Source of the DNA: Aurelia coerulea
Taxonomy: Eukaryota > Cnidaria > Scyphozoa > Semaeostomeae > Ulmaridae
Length of the DNA stretch: 64,000 nucleotides
Direction: 5' to 3'
NCBI GenBank assembly: GCA_039566865.1
Contig: CM076948.1
Coordinates: 14,519,001 to 14,583,000, forward strand
Position 1 is the stretch's first letter. Each line of letters starts with the position of its first letter. The notes below the pieces were generated by a model, which saw only the letters and a list, made by a program, of their open reading frames with translations, did not search any database and was not told the DNA's origin. Of the stretch, positions 11,001 through 23,276 are shown in pieces. The position numbers and the translations under genes were made by a program.

Positions 11001-14000
11001 ATGGGCTGTCTTTACCCGTTAGAGAACGCAATCCATAGGAAAGGAATTGGGGGCTCATACTCTATCCTTAACCTGAGTCCTAAAACCTGGGAAAGTTGAG
11101 AAAAAGCAGAGAAATTATGCATGGCCCCTCTTCTCTCTCCAAGCATTGCGTTCTATACCAAACAATGAAAATGGGCAGTGTTTACCCGTTAGAGAACGCA
11201 ATCCATAGGAAAGAAATTAGGGGCACATACTCTATCCTTAACCTGAGTCCTAAAACCTAGGAAAGTTGAGAAAAAGCAGAAAAATTATGCATGGCCCCTC
11301 TTCTCCCTCCAAGCATTGCGTTCTATACCAAACAATGAAAATGGGCAGTCTTTACCCGTTAGAGAACGCAATCCATAGGAAAGAAATTAGGGGCTCATAC
11401 TCTATCCTTAACCTGAGTCCTAAAACCTGGGAAAGTTGAGAAAAAGCAGAAAAATTATGCATGGCCCCTCTTCTCCCTCCAAGCATTGCGTTCTATACCA
11501 AACAATGAAAATGGGCTGTCTTTACCCGTTAGAGAACGCAATCCATAGGAAAGAAATTAGGGGCTCATACTCTATCCTTAACCTGAGTCCTAAAACCTGG
11601 GAAAGTTGAGAAAAAGCAGAGAAATTATGCATGGCCCCTCTTCTCCCTCCAAGAATTGCGTTCTATACCAAACAATGAAAATGGGCAGTGTTTACCCGTT
11701 AGAGAACGCAATCCATAGGAAAGAAATTAGGGGCACATACTCTATCCTTAACCTGAGTCCTAAAACCTAGGAAAGTTGAGAAAAAGCAGAAAAATTATGC
11801 ATGGCCCCTCTTCTCCCTCCAAGCATTGCGTTCTATACCAAACAATGAAAATGGGCTGTCTTTACCCGTTAGAGAACGCAATCCATAGGAAAGAAATTAG
11901 GGGCTCATACTCTATCCTTAACCTGAGTCCTAAAACCTGGGAAAGTTGAGAAAAAGCAGAAAAATTATGCATGGCCCCTCTTCTCCCTCCAAGCATTGCG
12001 TTCTATACCAAACAATGAAAATGGGCTGTCTTTACCCGTTAGAGAACGCAATCCATAGGAAAGAAATTAGGGGCTCATGTTCTATCCTTAACCTGAGTCC
12101 TAATACCTGGGAAAGTTGAGAAAAAGCAGAGAAATTATGCATGGCCCCTCTTCTCTCTCCAAGCATTGCGTTCTATACCAAACAATGAAAATGGGTTGTC
12201 TTTACCCGTTAGAGAACGCAATCCATAGGAAAGAAATTAGGGGCTCATACTCTATCCTTAACCTGAGTCCTAAAACCTGGGAAAGTTGAGAAAAAGCAGA
12301 AAAATTATGCATGGCCCCTCTTCTCCCTCCAAGCATTGCGTTCTATACCAAACAATGAAAATGGGCTGTCTTTACCCGTTAGAGAACGCAATCCATAGGA
12401 AAGAAATTAGGGGCTCATACTCTATCCTTTACCTGAGTCCTAAAACCTGGGAAAATTGAGAAAAAGCAGATAAATTATGCATGGCCCCTCTTCTCCCTCC
12501 AAGCATTGCGTTCTATACCAAACAATGCAAATGGGCTGTCTTTACCCGTTAGAGAACGCAATCCATAGGAAAGAAATTAGGGGCTCATGTTCTATCCTTA
12601 ACCTGAGTCCTAATACCTGGGAAAGTTGAGAAAAAGCAGAGAAATTATGCATGGCCCCTCTTCTCTCTCCAAGCATTGCGTTCTATACCAAACAATGAAA
12701 ATGGGTTGTCTTTACCCGTTAGAGAACGCAATCCATAGGAAAGAAATTAGGGGCTCATACTCTATCCTTAACCTGAGTCCTAAAACCTGGGAAAGTTGAG
12801 AAAAAGCAGAAAAATTATGCATGGCCCCTCTTCTCCCTCCAAGCATTGCGTTCTATACCAAACAATGAAAATGGGCAGTCTTTACCCGTTAGAGAACGCA
12901 ATCCATAGGAAAGAAATTAGGGGCACATACTCTATCCTTAACCTGAGTCCTAAAACCTGGGAAAGTTGAGAAAAAGCAGAAAAATTATGCATGGCCCCTC
13001 TTCTCCCTCCAAGCATTGCGTTCTATACCAAACAATGAAAATGGGCTGTCTTTACCCGTTAGAGAACGCAATCAATAGGAAAGAAATTAGGGGCTCATAC
13101 TCTATCCTTAACCTGAGTCCTAAAACCTGGGAAAGTTGAGAAAAAGCAGAAAAATTATGCATGGCCCCTCTTCTCCCTCCAAGCATTGCGTTCTATACCA
13201 AACAATGAAAATGGGTTGTCTTTACCCGTTAGAGAACGCAATCCATAGGAAAGAAATTAGGGGCTCATACTCTATCCTTAACCTGAGTCCTAAAACCTGG
13301 GAAAGTTGAGAAAAAGCAGAAAAATTATGCATGGCCCCTCTTCTCCCTCCAAGCATTGCGTTCTATACCAAACAATGAAAATGGGCTGTCTTTACCCGTT
13401 AGAGAACGCAATCCATAGGAAAGAAATTAGGGGCTCATGCTCTATCCTTAACCTGAGTCCTAATACCTGGGAAAGTTGAGAAAAAGCAGAGAAATTATGC
13501 ATGGCCCCTCTTCTCTCTCCAAGCATTGCGTTCTATACCAAACAATGAAAATGGGTTGTCTTTACCCGTTAGAGAACGCAATCCATAGGAAAGAAATTAG
13601 GGGCTCATACTCTATCCTTAACCTGAGTCCTAAAACCTGGGAAAATTGAGAAAAAGCAGATAAATTATGCATGGCCCCTCTTCTCCCTCCAAGCATTGCG
13701 TTCTATACCAAACAATGAAAATGGGCTGTCTTTACCCGTTAGAGAACGCAATCCATAGGAAAGAAATTAGGGGCTCATACTATATCCTTAACCTGAGTCC
13801 TAAAACCTGGGAAAATTGAGAAAAAGCAGAAAAAATTATGCATGGCCCCTCTTCTCCCTCCAAGCATTGCGTTCTATACCAAACAATGAAAATGGGCTGT
13901 CTTTACCCGTTAGAGAACGCAATCCATAGGAAAGAAATTAGGGGCTCATACTCTATCCTTAACCTGAGTCCTAAAACCTGGGAAAGTTGAGAAAAAGCAG

Positions 14001-15380
14001 AAAAATTATGCATGGCCCCTCTTCTCCCTCCAAGCATTGCGTTCTATACCAAACAATGAAAATGGGCAGTCTTTACCCGTTAGAGAACGCAATCCATAGG
14101 AAAGAAATTAGGGGCTCATACTCTATCCTTAACCTGAGTCCTAAAACCTGGGAAAGTTGAGAAAAAGCAGAAAAATTATGCATGGCCCCTCTTCTCCCTC
14201 CAAGCATTGCGTTCTATACCAAACAATGAAAATGGGCTGTCTTTACCCGTTAGAGAACGCAATCCATAGGAAAGAAATTAGGGGCTCATACTCTATCCTT
14301 AACCTGAGTCCTAAAACCTGGGAAAGTTGAGAAAAAGCAGAAAAATTATGCATGGCCCCTCTTCTCCCTCCAAGCATTGCGTTCTATACCAAACAATGAA
14401 AATGGGCTGTCTTTACCCGTTAGAGAACGCAATCCATAGGAAAGAAATTAGGGGCTCATACTCTATCCTTAACCTGAGTCCTAAAACCTGGGAAAGTTGA
14501 GAAAAAGCAGAAAAATTATGCATGGCCCCTCTTCTCCCTCCAAGCATTGCGTTCTATACCAAACAATGAAAATGGGCTGTCTTTACCCGTTAGAGAACGC
14601 AATCCATAGGAAAGAAATTAGGGGCTCATACTCTATCCTTAACCTGAGTCCTAAAACCTGGGAAAGTTGAGAAAAAGCAGAAAAATTATGCATGGCCCCT
14701 CTTCTCCCTCCAAGCATTGCGTTCTATACCAAACAATGAAAATGGGCAGTCTTTACCCGTTAGAGAACGCAATCCATAGGAAAGAAATTAGGGGCTCATA
14801 CTCTATCCTTAACCTGAATCCTAAAACCTGGGAAAGTTGAGAAAAAGCAGAAAAATTATGCATGGCCCCTCTTCTCCCTCCAAGCATTGCGTTCTATACC
14901 AAACAATGAAAATGGGCTGTCTTTACCCGTTAGAGAACGCAATCCATAGGAAAGAAATTAGGGGCTCATACTCTATCCTTAACCTGAGTCCTAAAACCTG
15001 GGAAAGTTGAGAAAAAGCAGAAAAATTATGCATGGCCCCTCTTCTCCCTCCAAGCATTGCGTTCTATACCAAACAATGAAAATGGGCAGTCTTTACCCGT
15101 TAGAGAACGCAATCCATAGGAAAGAAATTAGGGGCTCATACTCTATCCTTAACCTGAGTCCTAAAACCTGGGAAAGTTGAGAAAAAGCAGAAAAATTATG
15201 CATGGCCCCTCTTCTCCCTCCAAGCATTGCGTTCTATACCAAACAATGAAAATGGGCTGTCTTTACCCGTTAGAGAACGCAATCCATAGGAAAGAAATTA
15301 GGGGCTCATACACTATCCTTAACCTGAGTCCTAAAGCCTGAGAGAATTGAGAAAAAAGTGGAACATTTATGCATGGCCCC
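8019..15380 (+). repeat. 170-bp tandem array, left arm, about 43 copies
   Basis: Strict 170-bp period: 'acctgagtcc' falls at 8521, 8691, 8861 and so on. The first copy joins arm sequence at 'aagctaagtcctaaaacc'. The last is degenerate ('cctaaagcctgagagaattg'). Recurrent monomer variants carry 'ttctctctcc', 'gggttgtc', 'gggcagtc', 'taaattatgc' or 'aaggaattgg'. Each monomer contains the dyad ATTGCGTTCT...AGAACGCAAT separated by 38 bp. Because 170 is not a multiple of three, no frame continues across monomers; the 80-codon frame at 10076-10318 is incidental. Confidence 0.95.
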
Positions 15381-17580
15381 TCTCTTGCCGAAGCTCCGAT
15401 GCTTAAAGTCTTCGTTTCTATCTTTTGTGCTGAATCTTCCGCGTTATTCTTGTGAAGAGCTGAAGGAGGTTTGAATCCAAGCCTGGATCTGTTTCTGTTG
15501 GCAAATTTGCTGAAGAATCATTAGAACATGACAAACCATGTATCACACTGCATTTGTTAAGATGGTTATAATCGATCAAGGTCTTCTTCACATTTGTCTA
15601 TCCATATCAGCAGTAAACTTACTTTCGATTAATTTCGTGTTTGTATTTATTGGTAACGCGAGGGTAGTCAAGCTGAAACGCACGAACTTTGTGGTAAGTC
15701 TTTTTCCTTATCGACATTGAGATCGCAAATGTACAGCAAATATGTTGTTGGGAAGTTTGTTGGGAGCTGCGACTTCGTTTCTATCTGCGTGTGATCTTTC
15801 TATTTAGTGATCTCAAATTCGTTGTTCAACCTGCGTGAATATTGAAATTCATGTTATTACAGCAAAGGGGACAGAAATGAAGGAAAAAATTTCCAAAATA
15901 TCAGGGAGATGAAAATCTTCCTCAGTATTCTGAAATAGGAGTTTCTTCCACACATGAAGGACAAGTGTATATACCATGTTTTCACTGTTTTCAGCGCTTT
16001 TTACTCTTCATGCTCCCTTTCAGTGTAACAAGCTGCACGTATCTTTTTTCAAGAAACTAAGGTCCGGGGATGGTAGGCAGTTTCCTAATTTTATGCTCAT
16101 TTTGCTTCTAAAAGTTTCTTACTATTTTGTATATTTTCAATGTCGGAAGTGCAGTGTAGAGTAAATTTTCATTTATCTCAAGGGTTCCCAAATTACTTGG
16201 TAAGATCTCAAAACAAGTCAAAGGCAAAATTCGCGCTCACAATAATGTCCCAGAAACAGAACTGCATATTATTGTGTAGGGTTCTTTCTTAACCTTCGAA
16301 AAATCGAGGCTACCGTTTGTTGTAAGCGGTTTCTTGTAAAAAATACGTGTAGTCGCGGATCAAAATGTGCATGTACTGTGTACTGTTCAACTAACTCTTT
16401 TAACTATTTTCAAAAGCATTTTTTGTTTGCACTTTATTAACGAGATACTTTATCCATGAGGTACTTTTTGATATGCTCGATGCGTCGAAAATGAAGCTGA
16501 AATACTTCCTTCCTGTAGGCATGGAATTGGCTTTAAAGAAGCCGAGTGATTGTTCATCGTTTCTCACGTTGTATCTAAATGAAATTTCCGTCAAAGATGT
16601 GGATAACTAATAACTTACAGATCCATTTGGCTTCTCTCAATTCAACGACTTGCTATGCATTTGATAATACATGAACCAACAACGATGGCCCTTGGCCTGG
16701 TCTTAGTTACTGTTAGCTATCTTTCATTTCTCCATGCAATGCATAGGTATCTTGCATCTTCAACGATTTGCTTCGTAAGTTTCAACTGACATGATAGCGA
16801 CCGTCATGCGTAGTTACGATCACGACGACAGGAAAGACCGTTGAGGTAGCGTGCATGGGATTATATTTCAATCAAATATTTGGTCGATTTACTTTGGCGC
16901 TCATTGGCTCACTAGCGCTAATGTCAATCAACCATGTCAATGACATGCTGTGATGGAAATTGCAACAACAGCAACAACAACAGTCCGGCGTCTGGTTTTG
17001 CTTGGCGGCCAAACTTGCACCATTCATTGTGAAAGTGGTTTTCTCGTTCATGCAATAATGCATTTTGAGTTTTTTGTTGTTAAACTTCGATCTCTGGTTG
17101 GTATTCGTGCGGCTTCAAATGCTTAATACAAAGATTTTTCGAGTTTCTCAATGTCCATAGATTTGAATCTTCAGATCCGACTATTTCATAATGTATTTTC
17201 GGCTAAAGAATCACAAGCAAGAACCTGATCATCATTCATCAACAAAACGATTCTGTGCCTTCTTTCATAGCTAAAATTTGCTTGCACCATTTATTAACCT
17301 AAATAGATCGATTGAACCGAAATCTTCTCAACTGCATAGTTCCCAACCACGGTTTCCTATCAAAATCAATTGCCTATGCTTCACAAACTTCACAAACTTC
17401 ACAAAAATCAATTGCCTGTACTCTTCAGCGAAATGTTTCCAAATTCGATCGTGGTAAATCTTCCAAGTTTGTAAATCTTCCAAGTTTGGGTGCGGATGTT
17501 TCAGGGCATATACAGGCTGGAAGTGCATTTTCGTGGAGAAGAAAATGATTTTACATCACCCATCCTCTCAAGACCACAGT
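15381..17580. other. Inner unique domain of the left arm, no gene recognised
   Basis: 2.2 kb present as an inverted copy at about 33748-35944. Frames of 60-78 codons occur in both arms (for example 15538-15720 and 15976-16164) but show no domain or transposase signature. A short triplication 'acaaacttc' lies at about 17382-17404 and a CAA-rich tract at about 16963-16982. Part of it (about 16155-16390) has a diverged, interrupted copy in the loop at 27541-29525. Confidence 0.5.
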
Positions 17581-17588
17581 GCACGAAT

Positions 17589-18164
17589 CAGTGGCGTAAC
17601 GGAGACACTCGGGGCCCGTAGGAGTTTGGTAAGATGGGGCCCTTATTTTGGAAGGGGGTTCGGGGTGGTGCGTAAATTTTTGAAACCATGCCCTTTAAAA
17701 CCTCAAGAAATCCACGTTATGTTGAAAAGAAATTGTTTACATTGGAAAAGTCAACAGTAAATTTAGCACATTTATATGAATTGCGTTTCAAAAAACTAAA
17801 TTTAAAGCTTCTGCGGACAGTATTAGGGCAATAGGTGCAGTAAATTTAGTGCAGACTAAGTGTTCTCCCTTTATACCTGAAAGTTATCCATGCGAATTTT
17901 GCGAATATACACAATAGTTTTAAAAAGAATTTTAGTAAACATAATGCACAGTCACAGTATGTTATTAGGTGCTCTTGCTAACAAGAATAAAGTTTCGAGA
18001 CAAATTTTAGGGAATGAACGAAAACGGAATGAAAATTCAGTGTTGTGTACTTTTAGCACAGTATGGTCAAAAAGCACACAATACGAACAATTTGTCGGGG
18101 GCCCCTTTTGATCGGGGGCCCTTAGTTCTTGAACTAAGGTAGCCTAAACTGCGTTACGCCACTG
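17589..18164 (+). mobile_element. hAT-like MITE, left arm copy
   Basis: 576 bp with inverted ends CAGTGGCGTAACG / GCGTTACGCCACTG, flanked by the 8-bp duplication GCACGAAT (17581-17588 and 18165-18172). CAG-type ends plus an 8-bp duplication are typical of hAT-superfamily non-autonomous elements. The identical insertion is in the right arm at 33164-33739. No transposase; the 73- and 75-codon frames inside are not recognisable. Confidence 0.85.
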
Positions 18165-18172
18165 GCACGAAT

Positions 18173-18608
18173 GCACAATGTTAAATTGTGAATTGTCTGC
18201 ATCAAGCGGTCCTTGCTGTTCCTAATTCATAATTTCCCTTGAATAGCTCTCGGTCGGTCTTGTTTGTTTAAGGATTAATGGAAATGTGCTGCTAGCAGAT
18301 ATTGCGGCTTAAATATCTCGATCATTTGTCTCAATTTTCATTTCTGAAAGCAAGCAAAGGTCACTAAAGATATGAAGATGTTTGCTGACACTCGTGATAA
18401 CAGTTAGTTTTTCTTATCTTACGCATACGTGCTTTTTGTCAATCCCAGCTCAATTAGTGCTCATAGAGCAGGGCATAGAGCAGGGCATGACTTCTGCGGG
18501 GGCGTATGCCTTGAATTGACCACTGTGAGGGAGAGAGAGAAGCTCTAAAAGCAACTATTTTTCCACCAATTTGATTCATAATTACGATCATACCAAGATA
18601 TATCAACA
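18173..18608. other. Innermost part of the left arm
   Basis: About 435 bp shared with 32720-33155 (complement). It includes a short direct duplication 'catagagcagggcatagagcagggc' at about 18462-18488, also present in the other arm. Nothing coding recognised. Confidence 0.5.
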
Positions 18609-18613
18609 CATTC

Positions 18614-18714
<101 letters not shown>

Positions 18715-18744
18715 AAATAAAAATGCAACTGTTAAAATCTTGGA

Positions 18745-18771
18745 ACGTTTCGATTAAAAATCTTCGTCAGC
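18745..18771 (-). ncRNA. Hammerhead ribozyme-like core in the PLE 3' region
   Basis: On the minus strand the order is CTGACGA (18764-18770), then A-GAT-TTTTA-ATC (a 3-bp helix with a 5-nt loop), then GAAAC and GTT. CUGANGA followed by a short helix II and GAAA is the conserved hammerhead core. PLEs are known to carry type I hammerhead motifs in their terminal repeats. The cleavage-site strand and helices I and III were not established here, so activity is uncertain. Confidence 0.45.
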
Positions 18772-19228
18772 ACTACTTTCTAAAGGACAACCGAGAATTT
18801 ATACTACGTGTACGTGATAAACAAGGCAAGGTAAAACTAAAGATAAAGTAAAATTACATTTTTACTACAAAGAACCCTATTCCCAGGAAACATGACTACC
18901 CCCGAAATTAAAACCAAGTGGGAATGAAAATCACGTTTTGTTCCAAACTGTTTTTTAGCGTAAACAAGAAAATGAAATGGTTGGCACATTAGCAAATGTT
19001 CACCCTGGAGGATCAAAATAATCACAGACCAAACCTCCAAGGGATCCAGCCGGCAACCCCACGACCCTCCCATCTAGCCTTTCAATGATTCGCAAATTGC
19101 TGAATCCTGAATGGCTTGATAGGGGATTCCACCCTAACGCCACATGCAAAAAAACATGAAGCCAAATAGGAAGACCATAGAGCACTGCCAGCAAAACCCC
19201 CCAGAGACATCAGATACCATGGCAGGAA

Positions 19229-20288
19229 TTAGGCCACGCCACACGCAAACATATCGAGTTCTACATCTGCAGCCCGTTCATTCAAACCTTTGGGTAAAAA
19301 AGTTCCCAGCCTGTATTGCCAAAAAAGTTCCTTACGTCGCAATGAAAAGACATCATCAGCCCCATCAATCATTTTAACCCTAACCGTGAATTTACCATTG
19401 TGGCTCCCCTCAAAGAAATGACTGAAAAAGTTTGCTTTTGGGATTAATTTACCCCTCCCAAGTGATCCCTCGTTATGTTTGCGTGCGTAAGATCTGAAAT
19501 ATGATTTGTAAACATTGAATCTTTGCCTAAATTTTGTTTTGGTGCTACCTACATACTTTTTGTTGCAAACCTCACATTGTAGCAAATACACTACATTCTC
19601 TGAGTTGCAGTTATACCTCCCCGAAAAATTTTTGAAAGATCGATTTTCGTCCGAGTTTTCAAAATTATCCCCCTCAGTTATGACGTTGCAGATCTGGCAA
19701 CTCTTCCTGCCATTGCACCTGTAGGTACCCTTAACCAACGGAGTCTCACCAACAACTGGCAATTTTGCTCTAACAAGTTCATCTTTAAGACTTTTGGCCT
19801 TCCGAAACGACAAAAATACCTTGTTTTGGAACAACGCTTTGTGTTCATTATCTACCAAAAGGAGTTTTGAATTTTCTTTTAAAATGTCATAAACTTTGTT
19901 GAGAGCTGGATGGTACGTAAGAACCAGAGGTATTCTCTTGTCGTCCTTATTTTTAGGTTGCCTATCCAAAAGACTTAAGCGATCGCGGCCGCGAACTTTG
20001 CTGATTTGCTCCAGAACCCCATTTTCACCATAGCCCCTATTAAACAGCCACCCCTTAAGTTCCCCTACCCTCTCATTAAAAAAGCGATCCTCAGAACAAA
20101 TCCGCCTAATTCGCAGAGCCTGGCTATACGGTATACCCTTTTTAGTATGACCAGGATGACATGAGGTACGATGAAGGAGTTTTGGTGAGTATCCGTTGGC
20201 TTAGTAAACAAATCTGTGATTAATCGATCACCCTCCCTTATCACCTGAACATCGAGAAAATTTATCTTTTCCTTTGACCAATTGACCA

Positions 20289-20289
<1 letters not shown>
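19229..20289 (-). pseudogene. PLE reverse transcriptase C-terminus with GIY-YIG endonuclease domain
   Basis: From the 5' side the frame begins with a PLE thumb-region block (INFLDVQVIREGD, LFTKPTDTHQ). It shifts by one base at about 20176, then stays open to the stop at 19229-19231 through SCHPGHTKKGIPYSQALRIR and RFFNERVGELKGWLFNRGY. The last 246 residues hold a cysteine cluster (CNGRKSCQIC) and a GIY-YIG-type domain: VVYLLQC, then KYVGST, then FRQRF with the catalytic-type Arg, SHFFEGSH, and RRKELFWQYRL with the Glu of the active site. PLE proteins join RT to GIY-YIG to nick target DNA and prime on it. The frameshift and the missing RT palm make this a pseudogene, though the endonuclease part itself is intact in sequence. 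The frame has no ATG in its open part. Confidence 0.8.
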
Positions 20290-20321
<32 letters not shown>

Positions 20322-20341
20322 ATTATTATTATCATTATTAT
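20290..20341. repeat. (ATT)n/(TAA)n tail of the adjacent LINE
   Basis: Interrupted ATT repeat directly downstream (minus strand) of the LINE 3' untranslated region and directly upstream of the PLE remnant. Confidence 0.8.
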
Positions 20342-21175
20342 GTACATTTGTTGCTCACTAAATGTCAGTGGTAATGTGTTCTCGGGGTTTGGCATCAACA
20401 AGATTTCTCAAATCTAGAGAACCTTTCTCAGGATCCTGGCAGAATGTAAGATCACAGTTTTCTGCCACTCAGTAACCCGTGTCTCTATTCCAGTGTCCTC
20501 CAATCTTTTCTTCAGCTTCTTTGGTGTTGTTCCAAGTGCTCCTATCACTATTGGGATGACTGTCACCCTCATGCCCCATAACTTTTTTATCTCTCGTGCA
20601 AGGTCTTGATATTTTTCAATCTTTTCTACCTCCTTAGCGTTTACTCTCGTATCGTAGGGAACGGCAAAGTCTACGATTGTAGCGAACTTTTTTCTTTATC
20701 TATCACAATCATATCAGGACGTCTAGCTTCAATCACATGGTCAGTTTGGACGTTAAAATCCCACAATATCTTGCATATCTCATTTTCTTGTACAGGTTCT
20801 GGCTGATGTTCGTACCACTTTGGCTTTACTTCGATTCCATTTTTACGACACACTTCCCAATGGATTCGTTTTCCAACCCAATCATGTCGACGTTTGTACT
20901 CTTTTTGAGCCAACTTACTGCATTCACTAATGATATCGTTCACCGTTTCATCTACCTGTCCACACATTCTGCATTTACTTTCTTCTTGTGTTTTATCGAT
21001 CTTTGCTTTAATGATATTGGTGCGTATTGCTTGTTCCTGCGCTGCCATTATCGTTGATTCGGTTCCTCTATTGATTTTTGATGTTTTTTTGCGTCCGCTT
21101 TTCTTCTGGTGCACATTTTTTTATCAAATACTGATCCACAGTTTCGATTTCCTACTCCATATAGTGAGTTAGATT
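20342..21175 (-). pseudogene. LINE reverse transcriptase C-terminal remnant with CxxC zinc-knuckle
   Basis: 5'-truncated non-LTR retrotransposon on the minus strand. The first frame (21114 to 20671) reads AAQEQAIRTNIIKAKIDKTQ, then a zinc-knuckle-like block CRMCGQVDETVNDIISEC in which the usual His appears as Asp, then HDWVGKRIHWEVCRKNGIEV and the ILWDFNVQTDHVIEARRPDM block. A one-base shift at about 20680 leads to TIVDFAVPYDTRVNAKEVEK and VTVIPIVIGALGTTPKKL, ending with a stop at 20414-20416. The 3' untranslated region and (TAA)n tail follow. These blocks match the C-terminus of a LINE family common in hexacorals; I cannot name the clade. The catalytic RT palm is absent. The frameshift and altered His indicate decay. 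Confidence 0.75.
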
Positions 21176-22344
21176 CACACTTATTTTAGGGGCTAGTAGT
21201 CATTTCTAAATCCATTGCAAAAAGCAAGGCTTGCGGTGTTCAATGACCTTGCGTGAATGTAGAATTTTAGGGATGAAATGACCAAACACTACACACAACT
21301 ATTTTTGGCCATACAGCTACCATTATTCTCCAAAATACTGCGAGCCAGGTGTGCAATTATACAATCTTATATATGAAATTGATACCATTAAGTAGTCTAT
21401 TTTTTAGACCAATGGTTTAGTATTTTGCTTACAGTTTTTGCAACGATTTGGCCTTACTATGGAAGAAATCGCCACAATTTCGTATTTTCTAGAGATATAT
21501 AGCCAAAATTTGGCCCTCACTAAGTCAAAATTGCCAACAATTATTTTGGGAGCTTGAGCATTCACACGGCATGGAAAATGTTGCTAGACCTATATCAAGA
21601 ATGAAACACTGCTCAGTCTTTCCATGATTCTCAGGTCCTAGCCTCAAAATGAAACCCCCACAGCATCTTCTTTGGAGGAAGCATGGGCGGGAGGTTCCTC
21701 CATTGTAAAGGTACCCGGGGATATGCCGTGGCGAAGTGTATACTTTTTCGGATTTTTCTAGTCTGCCCAAGGGTACGTATATTTTGATGCAATTTTGGCC
21801 TAAGAAAGTTTCCATGATACGGGCTCTTTATATTCAATAGTAAAGTTGACTACAAGAATGACTTAATACCCTACCTCCGATCTACTATACCATACTACAA
21901 GGACGCTGCCAGGAGGAGCACAATATCATGTCTGCCCCCTGGGATTAAAATAAACTAAAACACAACTAATGTAAACTACTAACAACCATACAACGCTACA
22001 ACAAATACAGACCGAAATGCTAGTTATAAAGACATTTCACGAATAAATGTTTGAGCCGGTTTCACATTAGCTATCAGGCCATAATATAATGGTGAACAAT
22101 CAGAACAGTGGCTGAAGCAACAGCAACGACAACAACCGTCCCCGTCACTGCTCCCCACCCAAGGTCCCCATCGCTCGACACCGCTATCGGGTCTGGATTT
22201 CTATTATAAGCTTAACCTCCATGTGAAACAGGCTTGCAAAGAAATATATGGACAGGACTCTGCGACAAGAAACTTTACAAAAATGGACTTAGTGGTTTAG
22301 TGACGTTAACTTGATACGGGGTTGTGCCATTCAAAGGGTAAGAC
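21176..22344. other. Loop segment with nothing recognised
   Basis: 1.2 kb with no recognisable gene or element ends. Overlapping minus-strand frames at 21525-21837 (68 and 96 codons) show no domain. Confidence 0.4.
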
Positions 22345-22530
22345 TACCATCCATAAATCTGGAAGAATTTCTAAAAAGTATAACATAAATCCAAAAAATT
22401 TCCGAAAAGTTTTCCCATAAATCCGGAAAGCCGAACAATTTAACCCATGAATGAAGTTTTCCGAAAAGTGATACCCATAAATCTGAAAAACATAGAAAAT
22501 TATTGAAAAGCATACCCATAAATCCAGAAT
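22345..22530. repeat. Degenerate short tandem repeat ('cataaatc(c/t)ggaa')
   Basis: At least five diverged copies of 'cccataaatccggaaa...ttccgaaaag', about 40-45 bp apart. Meaning unknown. Confidence 0.5.
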
Positions 22531-23139
22531 CTATCATGAGAAGGTACCCTAAGAGATGGCACAGCCCCGTACAATGGACATAAGAAAATTTAAGCCCCCC
22601 CCCCATCCCCGGGCAGAGCCTACCTTCATTTCTTGTTGTTCTTATATTTTAGAATCTTGTAACTGGTACCGTTCCTTATACCAAAATCGCGAAAACGATA
22701 CCCTTCCAGATGCCACGTCCCCAATACCCTAAATATACATATCACCCACTCCCTCTGCACCCTTAGCGATCCTCCTAAATACACATAGTGCCCCCTCCCA
22801 TCCTTACCTCTTCAAACAGGCTTTTACACTGATTCTGGTTCCCAGGGTAACAGACTGGTAGCAATCGCAGAATCCTTTTGGGATATGGGAACGAGGTTTG
22901 TCTAGTGCTAATACTGACAAGCAATTTGGATTATGTCGGAATTGAGATAGATTTGGGCTTGCCCATATTCTTAAGATATGCGTGTGACCTCACTTGACCT
23001 GATGTTTGTACAAAGATCCAACCGCAAGAAATCGAAAACCACGTTACTTGTACTTTGTCTACACGGGTGCGTAGCAGAGAAATGACGAGAACACATTTTA
23101 TTTTGGCATGAAACTTTGAAAATCATAGATGTATGAACC
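22531..23139. other. Loop segment with nothing recognised
   Basis: Includes a poly(C) run at about 22596-22604. No gene or element ends are visible. Confidence 0.4.
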
Positions 23140-23276
23140 GGGGAGCACTGGGGTGATTTTGAAATAAACAAAGAAGTGCCCTTTTTATTTCCAGGAAATG
23201 ATGGAAAAAGTGCCCTTGAAGTGCCGTGCACCCCCCCCCCCCCCCCAAGTTTGAGATGTTTCCTGCGTCCCTGTTG
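23140..23276 (-). repeat. Dispersed repeat copy beginning CAGGGACG(C/T)AGGAA
   Basis: On the minus strand this reads CAGGGACGCAGGAAACATCTC, a G run, then 'gggcactttttccat' and 'aaaagggcacttc'. A second copy lies at 25196-25298 on the plus strand. The CAGGGACG-type end resembles hAT termini, but no partner end was identified. Confidence 0.5.

Larger units (their letters stand above)
6235..18608 (+). repeat. Left inverted-repeat arm of the giant foldback
   Basis: 12,374 bp. The reverse complement of 32720-54108 follows the same order throughout, with near-identity in long stretches (for example 7201-7380 against the complement of about 52930-53110). The only large difference is about 53 fewer 170-bp monomers. 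Homology ends at 'gatatatcaac' just before a (TTA)n microsatellite. Confidence 0.9.
18720..20289 (-). mobile_element. 5'-truncated Penelope-like element (PLE)
   Basis: Minus-strand retroelement remnant with the C-terminal end of a PLE reverse transcriptase, a GIY-YIG domain, a 3' untranslated region of about 500 bp and a hammerhead-like core near the 3' end. Both ends abut TAA/TTA repeats (18614-18714 and 20290-20341), as if it inserted into the (TAA)n tail of the adjacent LINE. The catalytic RT palm is missing, so it is dead. Confidence 0.75.

Noticed and set aside
8019..15380. Regular repeats suggesting a CRISPR array
   Set aside because: The monomers are 170 bp with no variable spacers, inside an inverted-repeat arm of an animal genome. 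This is satellite DNA.
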